From positions 1-12,102 of the forward strand of contig CAZQDP010000070.1 in assembly GCA_964592375.1 (NCBI GenBank): 12,102 bases of DNA, in the 5' to 3' direction. Origin of the DNA: CAZQDP01 sp964592375. Lineage in GTDB: Bacteria > Bacillota > Clostridia > RUG12999. The notes beneath the pieces were generated by a model. The model was not told the DNA's origin and did no database searches. It was given only the letters and a program-made list of their open reading frames with translations. Position 1 is the stretch's first letter. Every line of letters begins with the position of its first letter. The translations under genes were made by a program, and so were the position numbers. Positions 7,111-12,102 of this stretch are shown here, piece after piece.

Positions 7111-9072
7111 GTGATGAACCATGCCCTGAGCGTAATTTCTTCATATACACCGCAAGGCGACCAGCCCAAAGCCATATCTCGTTTGACTGATGGACTGATG
7201 CAAGGCTACAAGGAGCAGACTTTGCTTGGCGTAACGGGCTCGGGTAAAACCTTTACCATTGCAAATGCCATCGCCAAGGTCAATCGTCCCACCCTTGTAC
7301 TGGCCCATAATAAAACCCTTGCCGCCCAACTGTGCAGTGAATTTAAAGCGTTTTTTCCAAACAATGCAGTGGAATACTTCGTAAGCTACTATGATTATTA
7401 TCAACCCGAGGCATACATTCCACATACAGACACCTATATCGAAAAAGACTCTTCCATCAATGATGAAATTGACAAACTGCGGCATTCCGCTACCTCGGCA
7501 CTGCTTGAGCGGCGAGATGTGATTGTGGTATCCTCTGTGAGCTGTATTTACAGTCTTGGCGACCCAGTGGATTACCGCAATTTGGTGCTTTCCCTTCGCA
7601 AGGGAATGCACAAAGATAGGGAGAGTGTCATTAGCCGACTGGTCGATATTCAGTATGAGAGAGGGGATATTGATTTTGCTCGCGGTCGGTTTCGGGTGCG
7701 TGGGGATATTGTGGAGATTTTCCCTGCGAACTCATCTGAAAGGGCCATTCGAGTGGAATTTTTCGGCGATGAAATTGAGCGTATTTGCGAAACGGATTAT
7801 CTCACCGGGAAGGTGCTTGCAGAGCGAACGCATTGTGCCATTTTTCCTGCCTCCCATTATGTAACCACCAAAGACAAGCTTTCAAGGGCCATAGCCGCCA
7901 TTCAAAATGAACTGGAGGAGCGATGCCAAACGTTTGAGCATGAGGGCAAGCTCTTAGAAAAGCAGCGCATCATGCAACGCACAAATTATGACATGGAGAT
8001 GCTGAGTGAAATGGGTTTTTGTAGCGGCATTGAAAACTATTCCCGCCATATCAGTGCAAGACCGGCAGGCAGTACACCCTATACGCTGATGGACTATTTC
8101 CCCGAGGATTATTTATTGGTGGTGGACGAGTCACATGTGACCCTCCCCCAAGTTAGAGCCATGTACAACGGGGATAGAGCAAGAAAAGATAATTTGGTGC
8201 AATACGGCTTTCGTCTGCCCTCCGCGTATGATAACCGCCCGATGAATTTTGAAGAATTTAATCAGAAAATTAATCAGATTATCTATGTCAGCGCCACGCC
8301 GGCAGAATATGAACGCAATCGTTCCAGTGCCATTGTGGAACAAATCATAAGGCCCACAGGGCTTGTGGACCCACCCATTGAAGTTCGCAAAATTGAAGGG
8401 CAAATTGATGATTTACTGTCTGAAATTAATTTATGCGCGGAAAAAGGCTTTCGCACGCTGGTTACAACCCTCACAAAGCGCATGGCAGAAGCACTAACGG
8501 ATTTTTTGAGTGAACACAAAATCAAGGTGCGTTATCTACATTCAGATGTGGATACAATGGAACGTATGGAAATTATTCGTGATCTGCGCATGGGTGTTTT
8601 TGATGTATTGGTGGGTATTAATCTGCTCAGAGAAGGTCTTGACCTGCCGGAGGTGGCGTTGGTTGCCATTTTGGATGCAGACAAAGAAGGCTTTTTGCGA
8701 AGTGAAACTTCACTCATTCAAACCATTGGTCGTGCCGCTCGCAATCTTGACGGCCGCGTCATTATGTATGCGGATCGCCTCACCGGTGCCATGAATGCCG
8801 CCATCAGCGAAACATATCGGCGCCGTGCACTGCAAGATGAATATAATAAAGCACATAACATCAATCCCACCTCGATTACCACTCGCGTACATGATGTGAT
8901 TGAAGCAACAAAAATAGAAGCACCTAAAAAATCCCATAAAAGGGTTGATATTCATGAACTAAGCCATCTACTCACCACTCTTTCCATTCAAATGAAAGAA
9001 GCGGCAGAAAATCTCGAATTTGAAAAAGCGGCAAAGTTACGTGATGAAATAAAAAGACTACAATCCGAGTAA
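7111..9072 (+). CDS. uvrB: Excinuclease ABC subunit B (UvrB)
   Basis: A 653-residue, full-length UvrB, the damage-verifying helicase-like subunit of nucleotide excision repair that is loaded by UvrA and recruits UvrC. The sequence shows Walker A GVTGSGKT (40-47), the Tyr-rich beta-hairpin that inserts between DNA strands (YYDYYQPEAYIPHTDTYIE, 93-111), DESH (339-342), YVSATP (392-397), the motif VI arginine finger QTIGRAAR (537-544) and a C-terminal UVR domain (about 617-651) that contacts UvrC. The start is GTG at 7111, 8 nt after AAGGA (7098-7102); ATG at 7114 is also possible with a longer spacing. uvrA, which often follows uvrB, is not here; the next gene is a LysM-CAP protein. All key motifs are intact. 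Confidence 0.98.
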   Translation: MMNHALSVISSYTPQGDQPKAISRLTDGLMQGYKEQTLLGVTGSGKTFTIANAIAKVNRPTLVLAHNKTLAAQLCSEFKAFFPNNAVEYFVSYYDYYQPEAYIPHTDTYIEKDSSINDEIDKLRHSATSALLERRDVIVVSSVSCIYSLGDPVDYRNLVLSLRKGMHKDRESVISRLVDIQYERGDIDFARGRFRVRGDIVEIFPANSSERAIRVEFFGDEIERICETDYLTGKVLAERTHCAIFPASHYVTTKDKLSRAIAAIQNELEERCQTFEHEGKLLEKQRIMQRTNYDMEMLSEMGFCSGIENYSRHISARPAGSTPYTLMDYFPEDYLLVVDESHVTLPQVRAMYNGDRARKDNLVQYGFRLPSAYDNRPMNFEEFNQKINQIIYVSATPAEYERNRSSAIVEQIIRPTGLVDPPIEVRKIEGQIDDLLSEINLCAEKGFRTLVTTLTKRMAEALTDFLSEHKIKVRYLHSDVDTMERMEIIRDLRMGVFDVLVGINLLREGLDLPEVALVAILDADKEGFLRSETSLIQTIGRAARNLDGRVIMYADRLTGAMNAAISETYRRRALQDEYNKAHNINPTSITTRVHDVIEATKIEAPKKSHKRVDIHELSHLLTTLSIQMKEAAENLEFEKAAKLRDEIKRLQSE

Positions 9073-9073
9073 A

Positions 9074-9095
9074 CCAAATAAAACGCATTTATTGG
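9074..9095 (+). other. Weak hairpin just after the uvrB stop
   Basis: CCAA-A-TAAA and TTTATTGG pair over 8 bp with one bulged A. No T-run follows, so it is at best a weak terminator or an RNA 3' structure. The rest of the gap up to the LysM-CAP gene shows no convincing -35/-10 pair. Confidence 0.25.
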
Positions 9096-9160
9096 TATTA
9101 TAAATTCTTTCCCAAACGGAAAAACTACTTGTGTATTTCGTTATGGAAAGGATGAATACA

Positions 9161-9772
9161 ATGGCAAAAAAAATAATTACAATGCTACTCATATCCATTT
9201 TGGCCACAGGACTACTTGTGTCTGCGGCACCTGCGGTATATACCGTTGTTCGCGGCGACTCCATGTGGAAAATCGCTGTGAAATATGAAATAGGGCTGTC
9301 CGAGATTATCTCAGCCAACCCACAAATCAAAAATCCAGCCTTAATCTATCCGGGACAAAAAATGACCATTCCCGAAGCCTCCCCACTTTTGTCTCTTGAA
9401 AAAGAAGTGTTTACGCTCATTAATCGTGAACGCACCTCACGCGGGCTTTCCGCTCTATCATACGACTGGCAGATTGCTCGCACCGCAAGGTATAAGGCAA
9501 CCGACATGGTGCAAAAAAACTATTTCAGCCATACCTCTCCAACCTATGGTTCTCCTTTTACTATGCTGAAAAATTTTGGTGTATCGTTTTCGGCCGCAGC
9601 AGAAAACATTGCATACGGTCAGCCTACCGCTGCAAGTGTTGTCAAGGCCTGGATGAACTCCTCAGGTCATCGTGCAAATATTCTTTCGCCCTCCTATACA
9701 CTGACAGGTGTGGGCGCCGCAAAGACTTCCAATGGCACACTCTATTGGGCGCAGATGTTTACCCGTCCTTAA
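9161..9772 (+). CDS. Secreted LysM and CAP (SCP/PR-1, YkwD-like) domain protein
   Basis: 203 residues. A signal peptide (about 1-23, KKIITMLLISILATGLLVSA) is followed directly by one LysM domain (about 26-71, YTVVRGDSMWKIAVKY to YPGQKMTIP), which binds peptidoglycan or chitin-type glycan. A CAP domain follows (about 79-200), with the family's conserved positions YFSH (H124), AENIAYG (E149), SSGHRANIL (H170) and YWAQMF. Bacterial CAP proteins of the YkwD kind are exported and in spore formers some are spore- or coat-associated; their biochemical activity is not settled. The frame is open from 9131, but AAGGA (9148-9152), 8 nt before the ATG at 9161, and the signal peptide fix this start. It lies 88 nt after uvrB with no clear promoter between, so read-through from uvrB is possible. 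Confidence 0.92.
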   Translation: MAKKIITMLLISILATGLLVSAAPAVYTVVRGDSMWKIAVKYEIGLSEIISANPQIKNPALIYPGQKMTIPEASPLLSLEKEVFTLINRERTSRGLSALSYDWQIARTARYKATDMVQKNYFSHTSPTYGSPFTMLKNFGVSFSAAAENIAYGQPTAASVVKAWMNSSGHRANILSPSYTLTGVGAAKTSNGTLYWAQMFTRP

Positions 9773-9773
9773 A

Positions 9774-9815
9774 AAAAATGCAAAGGGCGCAGCTTCTTGT
9801 GCCCTTTGCATTTTT
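9774..9815. terminator. Bidirectional intrinsic terminator between lysM-CAP gene and ybaB
   Basis: AAAAATGCAAAGGGC (9774-9788) pairs perfectly with GCCCTTTGCATTTTT (9801-9815). The stem can continue inward with G-U, C-G, A-U and G-U pairs to a CUUC loop (9793-9796). An A-run before and a T-run after the stem let it end transcription in both directions: the LysM-CAP gene from the left and dnaX-ybaB from the right. It starts two bases after the TAA of the LysM-CAP gene. Confidence 0.93.
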
Positions 9816-9841
9816 AAATACATAAAGAGGTGCCCTTTATA

Positions 9842-10189
9842 CTAGAATAACCCCGGAATATTAAGACCCCCCGTGATTTTGCCCATTTCTCCTTGAACCA
9901 TGTCGTCCGCCTTTTTAAGGGCATCGTTCACTGCCACAAGGATAAGATCCTGAAGCATTTCCACATCCTCCGGATCTACAATTTCCGGCTTAATTACAAT
10001 TTCTACAATCGTCTTTTTTCCCGTGGCCTTTACGCTAACAGCGCCGCCACCCGAGGATGCCTCAACGATTTTCTCCTCTAACTCCCCTTGCACTTTTGCC
10101 ATATCCTCTTGCATTTTTTGCGCCTGCTTCAGCATATTATTCATGTTCCCGCCACCGCCGGGAAAGCCTCCAAATTTTCCTTTACCCAT
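9842..10189 (-). CDS. ybaB: YbaB/EbfC family nucleoid-associated protein
   Basis: 115 residues, slightly longer than the E. coli protein because of a Gly-rich start (GKGKFGGFPGGGGN). The core MNNMLKQAQKMQEDMAKVQGELEE is the long N-terminal helix. It is followed by beta strands (VSVKATGKKTIVEIVI) and the C-terminal helix region (DLILVAVNDALKKADDM) that makes the tweezer-like dimer which binds DNA without strong sequence preference. It lies 45 nt after dnaX on the same strand, the usual arrangement, so the two are probably co-transcribed and end at the terminator at 9774-9815. The ribosome binding site is GAGGG, a few bases before the ATG. recR, a frequent third member, is absent. Confidence 0.96.
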   Translation of the reverse strand: MGKGKFGGFPGGGGNMNNMLKQAQKMQEDMAKVQGELEEKIVEASSGGGAVSVKATGKKTIVEIVIKPEIVDPEDVEMLQDLILVAVNDALKKADDMVQGEMGKITGGLNIPGLF

Positions 10190-10234
10190 TTGCCCTCAAC
10201 CTTTCCTTCCTGCACATATTTATATTCTCTTGCA

Positions 10235-11875
10235 TTATTCGTCAATAATTGTTATAAAATCATCCACCATCGGTGAATGCATTTCACTTTTTTCTTCTTT
10301 ATATAAAATACCCCTAAATTCTTTGCCGCAAGTTGCGGCACACTCACCAATGAGCTTTTTGTTCTCTTCACTGCAAATCACCTTGCCCATGCCCATTCCT
10401 TCCTCATCCATGGGAATAAACATCAGAAATCCATTTTTTTCGGCAAAGCGAACCAAATGCAGCATGCCCGCAAGACCCGGCTTTTTACGCCGCACCTCCA
10501 TCATGATTTTTCTTTTCAGATCCTCGCCAACCGGTGTTTCCTGATCATCGCTTTGTGCGAAATTCAAAGCAGTTTTGGTGTCCCGCGGCTTAGTATGAGG
10601 TACTTCTTCTCTTTCTTGTTCCGTTTTCTGCGGTGCTTCTTCAAGGCTCTTCGCTTCCTGTTTCTGCGGCTCAACCACCTTAGTTTGCACCACCTCCAAA
10701 GGACGTTGGCTTTGCGGCGAAAAATCGGCGCTCAAAAGTTTTTCTTCCAGCTTTTCTATACGAGCCATCAGCGCTTCCTGACTGTATGCATGTTCAGGCA
10801 GGCAAAGCTTGACAACAGCCATCTCCAAATGAATACGTTGATTTTGGCTGTATTTCATTTCCGACTGCATGCTCGATAAAATGCGCAGGGCATTTAAAAT
10901 CTGTCCTTCGCCAAAGAGGTCACTCATTTGCCTCAGCTTCAAAAGACGATCCTCCGTATATTCAAGCATGGTGCCGGGCGTTTTCGTTACTTTGCAAATC
11001 AGCAAATCTCGAAAGATTTTTATCAGTCCGTCTGCAATACGCGGCACCGGTTTCCCATCTGCCACTGCCTTTGCAATGAGTTCCATTGCTCCGCCTGCAT
11101 CCGATCCGGTAGCGAATTGCGCAATTCCTTCTGTTAGCTCCCCGTCTGCAATACCAAGGATGTCCACCACTTTACCATACGTTAACTCTCCACCGCAAGC
11201 AAGGCACCTATCTAAAATACTGAGGGCATCTCGCATAGAGCCTTCTGCCAAATTGGCAATGAGTAGTGGTACTTCCTCCGACATTTCAATGCCATCCGCC
11301 TTTGCAATTTCCTTCAAACGACCTGCCACCGCATCGGCGGTGATACGCCGAAAATCAAATCGCTGACAACGGGATAAAATCGTGGCAGGAATTTTATGCA
11401 CCTCTGTGGTGGCCAAAATGAAAATGACATGTGCCGGCGGCTCTTCTAAGGTTTTGAGTAGTGCATTAAAGGCTCCGGAAGACAGCATATGTACCTCATC
11501 GATGATGTATACCTTATACTTTGTACTGGCCGCAGTATACACCACCTCTTCACGGATGGCACGAATATTATCCACCCCATTGTTGGAGGCGGCATCAATT
11601 TCAATTACATCCAAAATACTGCCGTCGAGTATGCCTTTGCAGCTTTCACAAAGGTTACAAGGATCTCCATCATTATTCTGAAGACAGTTCACGGCACGAC
11701 TGAGTATTTTGGCAGTGGAGGTTTTTCCGGTTCCTCTAATGCCGGTAAACAAATACGCATGGGAAGTTCTGCTTAGCACAATCTCATTCTTGAGTGTTTG
11801 CGTAATATGCTGCTGCCCGATGACATCATCAAAACAAAGGGGCCGCCACTTTCTGTATAATGCCTGATAAGCCAT
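10235..11875 (-). CDS. dnaX: DNA polymerase III subunits gamma/tau (DnaX)
   Basis: 546 residues. This is the ATPase of the clamp loader that places the beta sliding clamp on primed DNA. The AAA+ module begins MAYQALYRKWRP, with Walker A GIRGTGKT (45-52), a zinc site of C64, C73, C76 and C79, DEVH (126-129) and the SRC motif (168-170) that supplies the arginine finger. A clamp-loader collar region follows to about 360. After that come a charged Glu/Lys/Pro linker (about 370-450) and a C-terminal domain that would correspond to tau. The frame is open from a TTG at 11890, but GGGAGG (11883-11888), 7 nt before the ATG at 11875, fixes the start. It precedes ybaB with a 45-nt gap. No in-frame slippery site that would produce a separate gamma form is evident. 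Confidence 0.98.
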   Translation of the reverse strand: MAYQALYRKWRPLCFDDVIGQQHITQTLKNEIVLSRTSHAYLFTGIRGTGKTSTAKILSRAVNCLQNNDGDPCNLCESCKGILDGSILDVIEIDAASNNGVDNIRAIREEVVYTAASTKYKVYIIDEVHMLSSGAFNALLKTLEEPPAHVIFILATTEVHKIPATILSRCQRFDFRRITADAVAGRLKEIAKADGIEMSEEVPLLIANLAEGSMRDALSILDRCLACGGELTYGKVVDILGIADGELTEGIAQFATGSDAGGAMELIAKAVADGKPVPRIADGLIKIFRDLLICKVTKTPGTMLEYTEDRLLKLRQMSDLFGEGQILNALRILSSMQSEMKYSQNQRIHLEMAVVKLCLPEHAYSQEALMARIEKLEEKLLSADFSPQSQRPLEVVQTKVVEPQKQEAKSLEEAPQKTEQEREEVPHTKPRDTKTALNFAQSDDQETPVGEDLKRKIMMEVRRKKPGLAGMLHLVRFAEKNGFLMFIPMDEEGMGMGKVICSEENKKLIGECAATCGKEFRGILYKEEKSEMHSPMVDDFITIIDE

Positions 11876-12102
11876 TGCCAAACCTCCCAATTTACGCTTC
11901 TTCTTCTCATCAATTCCAGTGATCCATGGCAGGGTAATTCATCTTTTCTCCGTCGCCATCGATGGAACACGAAAAGAACTGTTTCAATTATTTTATCATA
12001 TTAGGGTGAATTTGTCCATAGCTCGCAAAAAAAATAGTCCTATGTGCTTGTAGGTTTGTCAATGATATGTTACACCATCGCATAAAAAATCATAAAGAAC
12101 CT
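11876..12102 (-). promoter_or_regulatory. dnaX upstream region and leader
   Basis: There is no gene in this stretch. From the predicted start near 11983 the dnaX leader is about 108 nt. It holds TCTTTTC and GAAAAGA, which can pair around a loop that contains the 10-bp palindrome CCATCGATGG (11956-11965). I looked for the tRNA-Ser or SRP RNA often found before dnaX in Firmicutes and saw neither. A second TTGACA (minus strand, near 12055-12062) has only a poor -10 behind it. Beyond the promoter, the last ~80 bases are AT-rich with no clear content. Confidence 0.45.
11990..12018 (-). promoter_or_regulatory. Promoter for dnaX-ybaB
   Basis: On the minus strand: -35 TGGACA (12013-12018), 17-nt spacer, -10 TAAAAT (11990-11995), with TGA directly before it as an extended -10. 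The predicted start is near 11983. Confidence 0.65.

Noticed and set aside
10287..10293. AAAAAAG on the minus strand near the dnaX 3' end, a possible slippery site for a gamma form
   Set aside because: The reading frame (GAA AAA AGT) does not match the A AAA AAG phase, and it lies too close to the C terminus to yield a useful short form. The A7 at 10434-10440 has no supporting context either.
11773..11970. Minus-strand frame overlapping the dnaX start
   Set aside because: It lies in another frame of dnaX and its leader, is Arg/Trp-rich without family features, and has no ribosome binding site.
11876..12102. SRP RNA or tRNA-Ser upstream of dnaX
   Set aside because: The conserved GGAAG-type SRP motif is absent and no tRNA cloverleaf is apparent in either strand.

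Overview
This looks like a chromosomal piece of a Gram-positive, low-to-moderate GC Firmicute, most likely class Clostridia. The grounds are strong AGGAGG-type ribosome binding sites, consensus SigA-like promoters with 17-nt spacers, S-layer homology (SLH) surface proteins, a dnaX-ybaB pair and a YdbC/PC4-type ssDNA-binding protein. A run of exactly 100 N inside a repeat suggests a draft or metagenome assembly.

Layout. Bases 1-6195 (all minus strand) hold an envelope region: a large SLH protein with a Pro/Thr linker and a C-terminal beta-helix; then an SLH-anchored family 18 glycosidase that may be co-transcribed with it; then a small PC4-like ssDNA-binding protein with its own strong promoter. 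Bases 6456-9072 are a divergent housekeeping pair: a shikimate-kinase-family protein (minus) and uvrB (plus), each with a promoter in the shared 142-nt gap. A secreted LysM-CAP protein follows uvrB and is convergent with dnaX-ybaB (minus); one bidirectional terminator at 9774-9815 separates them. The last ~200 bases carry the dnaX promoter and leader.

How the genes fit together. The two SLH proteins should both sit on the outside of the wall, one as a scaffold or adhesin-like molecule and one as a wall- or chitin-type glycan hydrolase. The LysM-CAP protein is a third exported wall-binding protein. UvrB (excision repair), DnaX (clamp loader) and YbaB (nucleoid-associated) are core DNA maintenance functions, and YdbC probably also binds DNA.

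I found no mobile element, CRISPR array, phage gene, tRNA or rRNA, and no clear new multi-gene system. The most unusual signal is a 19-bp inverted repeat at 2216-2269 that covers the start codon and part of the ribosome binding site of the glycosidase gene. Next are the long leader and upstream palindrome of the large SLH gene, and the unresolved Pro/Thr repeat in that gene.
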